From positions 1-12,404 of the forward strand of contig CAYXJR010000108.1 in the NCBI GenBank assembly GCA_964465145.1: 12,404 nucleotides of DNA, written 5' to 3'. Both the position numbers and the translations under genes were made by a program. This stretch comes from JAUVKA01 sp964465145. GTDB taxonomy: Bacteria; Bacteroidota; Bacteroidia; Bacteroidales; UBA12481. How positions within the stretch are numbered: the stretch's first letter is position 1; the number at the start of each line of letters is the position of its first letter. A model generated the notes under the pieces. The model worked only from the letters and a program-made list of their open reading frames with translations. It searched no databases and had not been told where the DNA came from. Shown here piece after piece: positions 6,147 to 12,404 of the stretch.

Positions 6147-6200
6147 CACCGGATCCCGGATCAAGTCCGGGGCAGGCTCTGCGAAAGCAGGAACCTGGTG
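6147..6200. repeat. REP-like extragenic palindromic element
   Basis: An outer stem CACCGG (6147-6152) pairs with CCtGGTG (6194-6200, one bulged T). It encloses two perfect hairpins: CCCGGA/TCCGGG (6155-6171, 5-nt loop) and CTGC/GCAG with a GAAA loop (6179-6190). The result is a compact three-way structure in an otherwise AT-rich gap. The sequence resembles common bacterial intergenic repeats containing GGATCAAGTCCGG and GCGAAAGCAGGA. Only one copy is in this window, so repetition in the genome is presumed. Confidence 0.6.
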
Positions 6201-6242
6201 ACATTTATCCAAAAATTTCAAAAGCATACCAACCCACAAATA

Positions 6243-6290
6243 TACCAATATACCGATCGACCAATCGACCAATCAACCAATCAACCATTT
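6243..6290. repeat. Degenerate 8-bp tandem repeat upstream of xylE
   Basis: Six consecutive octamers can be read: TACCAATA, TACCGATC, GACCAATC, GACCAATC, AACCAATC, AACCATTT, giving a consensus close to RACCAATC. It ends 34 nt before the xylE ATG in the divergent control region. It might be a slippage-prone simple repeat or a row of binding sites on the same DNA face every 8 bp; no regulator is known to me. Confidence 0.7.
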
Positions 6291-6324
6291 TTCTCTACCT
6301 TTATTCCCCATAAACCTTTTGTCT

Positions 6325-7827
6325 ATGCGACCCTATCTTCTTTGGTTAACCATTAGTGCCACAATCGGAGGTTTGCTTTTTGGTTACGATACAGCTGTCA
6401 TTTCCGGTACTGTGGAATCACTCCGAACCTTCTTTATCGATCCGATGAACCTGTCAGAAACTGCTGCTAATTCGAGCCTGGGACTGCTTGTTTCTTCCGC
6501 TCTTATAGGTTGCATTTTTGGAGGGCTAATGGGCGGATGGGTGAGCAATACTATCGGTAGAAGAAAAGGCCTGCTGTTTGCCGCGGTTCTTTTTCTTATT
6601 TCGGCTTTAGGATCAGCTATGCCTGAGATATTTTTCCGACCTATCGGAGAAGGAGATCACACATTTGTCTGGAACTTTGTGGCATACAGATTAATAGGCG
6701 GTATTGGAGTAGGTCTGGCTTCTATGCTATCACCCATGTATATAGCCGAAATTGCTCCGGCTCGTATTAGAGGAAAACTAGTTTCCTTTAATCAGTTTGC
6801 CATCATATCAGGTATGCTGGTGGTATACTTTGTAAACTATGCCATAGCCAGGCAGGGAGAAGATTTATGGCTCCATGATATTGGCTGGAGGTGGATGTTC
6901 GCCTCTGAGTCTATTCCTGCATTTTTATTTCTGATAATGGTTCTCTTTATACCGGAAACACCTCGCTTCTTAGCTCTCAAAGGTAAGGAAGATAAAGCTT
7001 TTAGCGTATTAAGTAAAATTAATGGGAAGGAAAAGGCCCAACAAATCCTTTTAGATATACAAACCAGTCTTAAGGAAGTCCAGCAATCCGGTAAACTCTT
7101 GTCGTTTGGACTATTTGTAATAGTAATCGGACTGGCCATTGCCGTCTTTCAGCAATGGGTAGGCATTAATGTTATATTGTATTATGCCCCGGTCATTTTT
7201 AAAGATATGGGCGCTGAAACCGATGCCTCTTTACTATCAACAATCTATGTTGGAATAGTAAATATTGTTTTCACGGTTGCTGCAATTCTATTGGTCGACC
7301 GCATTGGCAGAAAACCTTTGCTTATTGGAGGTGCAATTGTAATGGCAACATCAATGCTTGCTGTTGGTTTTATCTTTTTATTTGGATTTAACCAGGTCGA
7401 GATTGACGGTGAAACTATTAATCAGTTTACCAGTCCGGGAACCGCCATATCTGCATTTATCTTCATCCTGGTTTTTATCGCCGGCTTTGCCACTTCATGG
7501 GGACCGGTTGCCTGGGTTCTTTTATCAGAATTATTCCCAAATAAGATTCGCGGTCAGGCAATGGCTCTGGCCACTGCAACACTATGGATCTCTAACCTGA
7601 TCATTTCCTGGACCTTCCCAATCCTAAACAACAATTCCTTTCTGGTTGAACAATTCAACCATGGCTTTGCATATTGGATCTATGGTGTTATCGGCCTGAT
7701 AGCCGCCTTTTTTGTATATAGATTTGTACCTGAAACAAGCAAAAAAACGCTGGAGGAACTGGAAGGGCTGTGGGCGAAACCTACTGTCTTCTCAGTTAAT
7801 AAGCTGAATCCAAGAGCAGATTGTTGA
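6325..7827 (+). CDS. xylE: D-xylose:H+ symporter family MFS transporter (XylE-like)
   Basis: A 12-helix sugar porter of the inner membrane that imports a sugar, probably D-xylose, with a proton. Long stretches match E. coli XylE: FGYDTAVISGTVESL near the N-terminus, ALIGCIFGG, GGIGVGLASMLSPMYIAE, the loop IRGKLVSFNQFA (binding Gln conserved), PETPR, FQQWVGINVILYYAP with Gln276, Gln277 and Asn282, DRIGRKPL, TSWGPVAWVLLSE, and FVPETSKKTLEELE at the end. The position of XylE Gln415 is Leu420 here (TLWISN against AQWLAN), which may change selectivity. I choose the ATG at 6325; a TTG two codons upstream is less likely. The last 18 or so residues run past the family end and overlap the convergent gene by 32 nt. 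It is divergent from the beta-helix gene, which fits uptake of sugars released by plant-polysaccharide breakdown. Confidence 0.93.
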   Translation: MRPYLLWLTISATIGGLLFGYDTAVISGTVESLRTFFIDPMNLSETAANSSLGLLVSSALIGCIFGGLMGGWVSNTIGRRKGLLFAAVLFLISALGSAMPEIFFRPIGEGDHTFVWNFVAYRLIGGIGVGLASMLSPMYIAEIAPARIRGKLVSFNQFAIISGMLVVYFVNYAIARQGEDLWLHDIGWRWMFASESIPAFLFLIMVLFIPETPRFLALKGKEDKAFSVLSKINGKEKAQQILLDIQTSLKEVQQSGKLLSFGLFVIVIGLAIAVFQQWVGINVILYYAPVIFKDMGAETDASLLSTIYVGIVNIVFTVAAILLVDRIGRKPLLIGGAIVMATSMLAVGFIFLFGFNQVEIDGETINQFTSPGTAISAFIFILVFIAGFATSWGPVAWVLLSELFPNKIRGQAMALATATLWISNLIISWTFPILNNNSFLVEQFNHGFAYWIYGVIGLIAAFFVYRFVPETSKKTLEELEGLWAKPTVFSVNKLNPRADC

Positions 7828-8353
7828 CCAATCGCAGGTATTTTATTGTCAATTCAGCATCATGTGGATCAGGAGTAAAAATATGATGGGCTGATTGATT
7901 TATTGGATCATAAATAAAAAATAGAGGGATTTCTGTTTCCATTATCGGAAAATCTAATTCACTGGCGGGTATTATTGAAGAATTAATTCCATGCAATCTT
8001 TTAAACAATTGTAAATCTTGGCTACTATCATATTTTGCCAAAATTCTAAAATGAAATTCATCATTGTTTGACTGAAAATTCTGAATCAGAGTAACAATAG
8101 AATCAACACATTGATTACAATGCAATTTTGAAACGATATAGCATAATTCAAAATTCTGGATTTCGTCGATATTAATAGGAGTATTATCAAACCGAACATT
8201 ATATTTTAATCGTATATCCCTGTACTCAAGGATATTATTAATTTGGATTTTATAAGTTCCGAAGTTTTTTCTTTGCACCTGAAACTTACTCAATATCAGC
8301 AAATTTGAGATAAGCACTACTGCAAGTATGAACCAAATATATCTATTTTTCAT
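7796..8353 (-). CDS. Membrane-anchored thioredoxin-like protein with CNQC motif
   Basis: A 185-aa protein with a single N-terminal membrane helix (about residues 5-21) and the remainder predicted in the periplasm. The motif HCNQC (Cys79, Cys82) sits at the end of a beta strand and start of a helix (LCYIVSKLHCNQCVDSIV), and Pro143 in TEIPLFF is placed like the cis-Pro of thioredoxin folds. This pattern is known in Bacteroidota next to 6-bladed beta-propeller proteins, often without a specific name. Reduction or formation of disulfides in a neighbour, perhaps the cysteine-rich peptide at 9569-9841, is an inference. It follows the propeller gene by 30 nt on the same strand. Its 3' end overlaps that of xylE tail-to-tail. 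An additional Cys71 lies eight residues before the motif. Confidence 0.8.
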   Translation of the reverse strand: MKNRYIWFILAVVLISNLLILSKFQVQRKNFGTYKIQINNILEYRDIRLKYNVRFDNTPINIDEIQNFELCYIVSKLHCNQCVDSIVTLIQNFQSNNDEFHFRILAKYDSSQDLQLFKRLHGINSSIIPASELDFPIMETEIPLFFIYDPINQSAHHIFTPDPHDAELTIKYLRLVNNLLLDSAY

Positions 8354-8383
8354 TTGGATAGTTTCAATACCCTGCCCCTCTTC

Positions 8384-9544
8384 TTATCTTACCAATTTGT
8401 AGAATACTAAAACCGGATTAGAATTTTCATTAATGGAAAACCAGTCTTTGGAAAAAGCCTTGGGATTTATTTTCATTCGTTCTATTATGGATAACGGACT
8501 AACCAACGAGAAGAATTTATTATTGTAAACCCCGTCAATCAATGAACAAACTGGTAATTCTTTAGTAGGATATGGCCAAACATGCTTACCACAGTATATT
8601 GTTTCGTCCTTTTCCAGATCATAATAAGCGGAAACAACAAAATTTTGGTTAAAAAAATTGGCATGCAAAATATTTCCACTCCTAAAAATATTATATAATG
8701 TACCGGAGTATTTTGATTTGGTAGCCAACTCTAGCGCATTTGGCTTTTGTTGAACCAATGAATATGGCAAGGCATCGGGAAGAACAAAGGAATATCTTGG
8801 CACAACTCCTTCTGTAGTAATGGCATATACAGTATCAATGAATCGCCTCCTGAAATATAATTCATCTGAATTATAGGAGAATTGATGAAAAGCATCACCA
8901 TACATATAATCTGCAATTTTTGGATCATGAGGGAAATACCTATTTGTTATTTCCTCTCCATTCTCTGAACACAATAAAGAATAATGCATACTCTCGTCAG
9001 TAGGATAATTAAAATGATAGGGGTTATAATGATAATACTTATTATTCCAGTATGCGAGAGCATCAACTGATACTTTAAGATCCTCCTCGCTAATAAATTT
9101 CCCGTTTTTTGATGAATAATGAATCAGTTTCCTTCTCCCCTGATCGGCAATAGTTAGAGTATTCTTTTCAGACCTTATTACAATATCAGTAATAGAGGAA
9201 AACTCACCGGGCCCCTTCCCTTTTCTGTCGAGGTAAAAGGCAATATCTCCGTTTGGTTTGAAGCAAACTAACCTGGATTGTTCATCCAGGATATAAATGT
9301 AGTCATTCTCAATAATGACACGCTCAAGAGTTCCAATTGGCACCTTTGATGACAGAAAAACATAAGAGTCAATCTGCAAAAGACTTTTTACATCTGTCCA
9401 GCTAGTGTCGCTGATGTTTAATTCTATAGTCCTAATTGAATCTCCAGTCAATCCGGCATAACTATCATTTGTATCATTTGTCCCGGTTGAACAAGCGGTA
9501 ATCAAAACACTAAACAATAATATCAATATGGTTAATCTCATCAT
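8384..9544 (-). CDS. 6-bladed beta-propeller lipoprotein
   Basis: A 386-aa exported lipoprotein: hydrophobic N-terminus with lipobox ITAC (Cys18), followed by a Ser/Thr/Asn/Asp-rich linker. The body shows repeated blade-like segments, beginning with YIYILDEQSRLVCFKPNGD and the family hallmark GKGPGEF (109-115), where relatives have GxGPGEY/F. This places it in the Bacteroidota 6-bladed beta-propeller family (DUF5128-like), likely a cell-surface binding protein; no enzymatic residues are obvious. It is the middle gene of a three-gene operon: the cysteine-rich peptide ends 24 nt upstream and the thioredoxin-like gene begins 30 nt downstream. A second ATG follows directly after the first, so the start may be one codon later. 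It is paralogous in fold to the gene at 11158-12357 but differs in anchoring. Confidence 0.85.
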   Translation of the reverse strand: MMRLTILILLFSVLITACSTGTNDTNDSYAGLTGDSIRTIELNISDTSWTDVKSLLQIDSYVFLSSKVPIGTLERVIIENDYIYILDEQSRLVCFKPNGDIAFYLDRKGKGPGEFSSITDIVIRSEKNTLTIADQGRRKLIHYSSKNGKFISEEDLKVSVDALAYWNNKYYHYNPYHFNYPTDESMHYSLLCSENGEEITNRYFPHDPKIADYMYGDAFHQFSYNSDELYFRRRFIDTVYAITTEGVVPRYSFVLPDALPYSLVQQKPNALELATKSKYSGTLYNIFRSGNILHANFFNQNFVVSAYYDLEKDETIYCGKHVWPYPTKELPVCSLIDGVYNNKFFSLVSPLSIIERMKINPKAFSKDWFSINENSNPVLVFYKLVR

Positions 9545-9568
9545 AAATAGATTTAGTAAACAATTTAT

Positions 9569-9841
9569 TTAATGTCCTATTGACACATGACCACATGCTT
9601 CAGGCGTACACCTACACAAAGGACAGACCCACTGAACTGTACAAACCCATTTAACACTTCCTCTAAACCAATCATCACCTAAATCTTGTGAACACTTTTC
9701 CAGTCTACCAATTGCAGGCAGATCAGGATTCCAGGGAATCTCAATTATCGGATCATCTGCAAAAACTATCAAGAAATTGGTACATAAAACCGCTGTTATA
9801 GCAAGTGTGCCGGAGAATAATTTGTTTTCTCTGAGGTTCAC
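9569..9841 (-). CDS. Exported six-cysteine small peptide
   Basis: A 90-aa product from a GTG start. Residues 8-28 form a signal peptide (LFSGTLAITAVLCTNFLIVFA) with likely cleavage after Ala28 (VFA/DD). The 62-residue mature part holds six Cys (50, 67, 73, 76, 78, 83), clustered in WVC-TVQ-WVC-PLC-RC-TPEAC. The arrangement suggests disulfides or a metal site. No ATG is available upstream in a plausible place, and the sequence before the GTG is antisense to the truncated T9SS gene, so the original start may have been altered at a junction. Small exported peptides of the NVEALA type commonly precede beta-propeller genes of this kind in Bacteroidota, but the NVEALA motif itself is not seen, so I leave the family open. 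It is the first gene of the operon with the propeller and CxxC genes. Confidence 0.6.
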   Translation of the reverse strand: MNLRENKLFSGTLAITAVLCTNFLIVFADDPIIEIPWNPDLPAIGRLEKCSQDLGDDWFRGSVKWVCTVQWVCPLCRCTPEACGHVSIGH

Positions 9842-10967
9842 TGTAACAGATTCACTTTCCCATAGGGCAGATTTTTCTGCCGAATCAACGGCCAGCACAA
9901 GTGGTTGGGTTGGTGGCGACAATGCAAGAGATATGGTTGGAGTCGGCTACGATGTGTACGAAGAGGTTGAAGTCGAATCCATTACAGCCTATCTTTCAAC
10001 TTATTACGATGATGCTTTCGCTCAATTTCAATATGTATTGGCGCAATGGCTACCGGAAGAAGAAATATATAACGAGCTACTTACCAGCGAAATATACGAC
10101 ATGGAAGAAGACATGGCTCACACCTGGCTTACTCTGAATTTAGAAAAGGATGGAGAATCTGAATTCCTGCAACCCGGTTATTATGTAGCTTGTGTGAAAA
10201 TGTGGGGAGAGGCTGAAGGAGATGAAGATGGTATTTGTGGAATGCGTATTGGTTGGGATACAGACAACGACAATAAATCTCCGCGCAGGTACACTATGAT
10301 GTACCAGGCGGTTAGTGACGAATGGTTTACTACTGCTAAACTCAACATGATTGGTATGGTTATCAACAACAATGAGGGCCCTACTGCCTCTTCAGCGACT
10401 TTCAATGTTGACATGAATGCCCACATCCAAAACGGGGAGTTTAATCCTAACAGTGATTTTGTGGATGTTGCCGGAACCTTTAATGAATGGACAGGCTCTG
10501 ATCCTTTAACTGATGAGGATGGTGATGGTATTTTCAGTATCAGTATTGAAAACCTTCCGGTTGGCGAAAAACTAGAATACAAATTCAGGATCAACGGCAA
10601 TTGGGATACCTCAGAATTTGCTGATGGCGGACCAAACCGCACCTATATAGTAAGGTATTGGAATGTTGTAAACAATATTTATAATAACGGTATCACAACT
10701 GGATTGGATAATATTCAAAGTGTTGAGGTATTTAATGTGTATCCAAATCCGACAACTGGTCAATTTACAGTTGAAATTGCGAACTCTAACAGTTCAGATC
10801 TGACAATCAAACTCTACAATCTACAGGGTAAAGTAGTTTATACAAAAGCTCTACAGGGAGTTGCAAATCACAAAGAAGCCATAGATGAAAATCTGGTAAA
10901 AGGATTATACTTCCTATCGATTGAATCCAACAAGGGAATCAAAACCCAGAAAATTATCGTTAAATAG
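9777..10967 (+). CDS. C-terminal part of a T9SS-secreted protein, 5'-truncated
   Basis: The open frame gives up to 396 aa but has no signal peptide, which a T9SS cargo must have. The first 25-30 residues are antisense to the cysteine-rich peptide gene; convincing protein begins around ADFSAEST (about 9868). There follow a beta-rich region with YEEVEVESITAYLSTYYDD, a carbohydrate-binding-like beta-sandwich at about 205-300 (FNVDMNAHIQ, VAGTFNEWTG, LEYKFRINGNWD) with a calcium-type loop DEDGDG, and a type A T9SS sorting domain at about 313-396 (VFNVYPNPTTGQFTVEI, LYNLQGKVVY, GLYFLSI, KTQKIIVK). The catalytic N-terminal part is missing, so this is probably a dead 3' remnant; without export it would have no function. 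The ATG at 9777 is only the first available. A strong terminator follows 34 nt after the stop. Confidence 0.8.
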   Translation: MVHKTAVIASVPENNLFSLRFTVTDSLSHRADFSAESTASTSGWVGGDNARDMVGVGYDVYEEVEVESITAYLSTYYDDAFAQFQYVLAQWLPEEEIYNELLTSEIYDMEEDMAHTWLTLNLEKDGESEFLQPGYYVACVKMWGEAEGDEDGICGMRIGWDTDNDNKSPRRYTMMYQAVSDEWFTTAKLNMIGMVINNNEGPTASSATFNVDMNAHIQNGEFNPNSDFVDVAGTFNEWTGSDPLTDEDGDGIFSISIENLPVGEKLEYKFRINGNWDTSEFADGGPNRTYIVRYWNVVNNIYNNGITTGLDNIQSVEVFNVYPNPTTGQFTVEIANSNSSDLTIKLYNLQGKVVYTKALQGVANHKEAIDENLVKGLYFLSIESNKGIKTQKIIVK

Positions 10968-11000
10968 TTTTTTGAATCGATTTGGTTTCGTTCATAGTAC

Positions 11001-11031
11001 GCGGGCCTCAATTTTTGAGGCCCGCTTTTTT
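11001..11031 (+). terminator. Rho-independent terminator after the T9SS gene
   Basis: GCGGGCCTCAA (11001-11011) pairs perfectly with TTGAGGCCCGC (11015-11025), an 11-bp stem with a 3-nt loop, followed by six T residues (11026-11031). Read on the minus strand, the stem lacks a T-run after it, so it works mainly for plus-strand transcripts. Confidence 0.92.
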
Positions 11032-11045
11032 AATATATTTCCGAA

Positions 11046-11144
11046 ATGCACTATATATGGTGCATAATAGAAACAAACAGCCTTGAGCTTTCTTGAGTTT
11101 AGATATAGGATGTTTGATCTGGCTTGCTTTAGTATAGACCAGAT
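11046..11144. other. Two weak inverted repeats between terminator and propeller gene
   Basis: ATGCAC (11046-11051) pairs with GTGCAT (11060-11065), and ATCTGG (11117-11122) with CCAGAT (11139-11144). The second lies just beyond the stop of the minus-strand propeller gene and could help end its mRNA, though no T-run follows on that strand. Otherwise I see nothing in this gap. Confidence 0.3.
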
Positions 11145-11157
11145 ATATGCCTGGCAC

Positions 11158-12357
11158 TTATTGTCTTACATGTACAACTACAATAATGGGATTATCCTCT
11201 GGCTTTGTTGAATCCAATACTTCCGTGAGGTTCATATGTGGCCCATAGTCTTTCCCGTCTGGCTTTAACATACCCTTTCCAGAATAGTCAAGTAGTTCTG
11301 CAGCATCAATCATTTCTAAAGAAATTCCATCAGTGTCAAATCCTCTTAAAAAAAATGGCATTCCACCATCTAAATCATTGCTTATTCCAAACTTAATAAA
11401 CTCCATGCTATAACCCATATGGATTTTTTCTTTGGATTCTAAATCGACCAGAATGTCGAAAGCCTGAGGAGTTGCTCCACGGATTATCATATGATCCCCA
11501 TAAATAAATGCGCTCAAAATCAATCCATTCTCTCTTTGAACCTCATTCAATTTCATCGGGTTATGCCCTTTGAATAAATCAATTGGAGTTTTTTTAAAGG
11601 GAGCTTCAATGCTAACATATGGCGCCCAATGATCACTGCTATTCAGCTTAAACGTTTGATAGTAATCATACGGTATATAGTAAGTGTCATTTTCTCGTTG
11701 ATATACATAATTCATTTGTGTATGATAACTGTAGCTACCAGGGCTTTTCTCATCTGTTAAATTATATTGCTTTATTATTTCTCCTTCCTTGTTTGTTGAC
11801 AATATACCAACCTCAAATAGATCCTCCCTTAAGGGTTTCTTGTAAGTAAACAGCCAGGTTTGATCATCCTTAACACAAAACCTTTCAATTCTACTATCGT
11901 TAGTATCAATATCAACGGATGATACAAATATGCCGTTCATATTATAGCGAAGGACTTTAGTAGGTAACAAGACAAGAATGTTGTCTAAGTATTTGTCATA
12001 AAGAACTTTATACACACCATTATATTCTCCAGGCCCCTTCCCTTCCCTGCCTACAAATCCATTGAACTTTCCTTCGGGATGAAACATCATTATATTACCA
12101 GCACCTCTCGAATTCCATATTAAATAACCATGCGGTATTTGTTTCACATAGTACCTACTGGCGCTTCCTATTAAAGCATCAGGATTAGTTTCTAATTTTA
12201 TGTAACTGATTTCATCAGCCACAGCAGAGAGCTTAACTTCATTACCTTCCAATTCAGATTTCTTGAACTTGATTATGATTGGAGCTGTTTCTTGAGCAAT
12301 TGCAGTAAAGCATGACATTAATAAAGCTGTCAGCAATAGAGAAATGATCTTTTTCAT
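11158..12357 (-). CDS. 6-bladed beta-propeller protein, exported
   Basis: A 399-aa protein with an N-terminal signal (MKKIISLLLTALLMSCFTAIA, cleavage likely before QE at residue 22). LMSC could act as a poor lipobox, but a signal peptidase I site fits better. The family motif appears as GKGPGEY at 106-112, preceded by the blade MMFHPEGKFNGFVGREG; the remainder has regularly spaced beta-strand pairs consistent with six blades. It is related in fold to the lipoprotein at 8384-9544 and presumably binds a surface ligand; no catalytic motif is seen. Downstream on its own strand lies the gap with weak inverted repeats; upstream the window ends after 47 bases. In that stub TATTTTAC (minus strand) is a poor match to the Bacteroidota -7 box, so the promoter is not clear. 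Confidence 0.85.
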   Translation of the reverse strand: MKKIISLLLTALLMSCFTAIAQETAPIIIKFKKSELEGNEVKLSAVADEISYIKLETNPDALIGSASRYYVKQIPHGYLIWNSRGAGNIMMFHPEGKFNGFVGREGKGPGEYNGVYKVLYDKYLDNILVLLPTKVLRYNMNGIFVSSVDIDTNDSRIERFCVKDDQTWLFTYKKPLREDLFEVGILSTNKEGEIIKQYNLTDEKSPGSYSYHTQMNYVYQRENDTYYIPYDYYQTFKLNSSDHWAPYVSIEAPFKKTPIDLFKGHNPMKLNEVQRENGLILSAFIYGDHMIIRGATPQAFDILVDLESKEKIHMGYSMEFIKFGISNDLDGGMPFFLRGFDTDGISLEMIDAAELLDYSGKGMLKPDGKDYGPHMNLTEVLDSTKPEDNPIIVVVHVRQ

Positions 12358-12404
12358 GTGTATATAATTTTGTAAACGCTTGAAATTCAGTAAAATAAAA
12401 AAAC

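Noticed and set aside
6243..6290. Possible CRISPR array from regular repeats
   Set aside because: Units are 8 bp and directly adjacent with no unique spacers, and no cas genes are present.
6837..7139. Minus-strand open frame of 100 codons within xylE
   Set aside because: It is the antisense of conserved XylE helices; no independent evidence.
9842..9922. ATG at 9922 as start of the Cys-rich peptide (117 aa)
   Set aside because: The extra 27 residues are antisense to the T9SS gene and would place the signal peptide in the interior; the GTG at 9841 gives a normal exported N-terminus.
10181..10642. Minus-strand open frame of 153 codons within the T9SS gene
   Set aside because: It is antisense to the well-conserved beta-sandwich region; the plus-strand protein explains the sequence and this one has no family features.

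Overview
The window reads as a Bacteroidota chromosome fragment, probably a marine or gut-type polysaccharide degrader of the Bacteroidales/Marinilabiliales kind (the order is inference). The pointers are a C-terminal type IX secretion (T9SS) sorting domain, two 6-bladed beta-propeller proteins with the GxGPGE(F/Y) motif, a lipoprotein beta-helix glycan-active enzyme, remains of a GH92 mannosidase, a DPS-like ferritin of the Bacteroides type, and the lack of clear Shine-Dalgarno sites. There are no rRNA or tRNA genes and no CRISPR array that I can see.

Left part (1-3025): first the remains of a group II intron, with the N-terminus of its reverse transcriptase joined directly to the 3' end of the intron. 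Then, after an AT-rich leader full of hairpins, comes a compact oxidative-stress operon: monofunctional catalase, DPS-like ferritin and a two-helix membrane peptide, closed by a hairpin terminator. Catalase destroys H2O2 while the ferritin stores or oxidises iron, so the two together suppress Fenton chemistry.

Middle (3026-6108): a decayed minus-strand GH92 gene, a HEPN/nucleotidyltransferase (HepT/MntA-type) pair on the plus strand, and a minus-strand right-handed beta-helix lipoprotein. The toxin-antitoxin-type pair appears to sit in a gap that removed the 5' part of the GH92 gene and the 3' end of the beta-helix gene; the last MntA codons lie on leftover antisense beta-helix sequence. Both glycan genes probably once belonged to one polysaccharide-utilisation operon.

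Right part (6109-12404): a divergent control region holding a REP-like clover structure and an 8-bp tandem repeat, then xylE (D-xylose:H+ symporter family). Tail-to-tail with xylE is a minus-strand operon, in transcription order a six-cysteine exported peptide, a beta-propeller lipoprotein and a membrane-anchored thioredoxin-like CxxC protein. This operon is the best candidate for a little-described system. It abuts a 5'-truncated T9SS cargo gene with a strong terminator, followed by a second, paralogous beta-propeller gene on the minus strand.

The most striking overall property is the number of broken genes at junctions (near 304, 3026, 3600, 4295 and 9845). This looks like an accessory region that has been repeatedly rearranged. 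Everything here is by eye from the sequence; family assignments rest on remembered motifs, not on a search.
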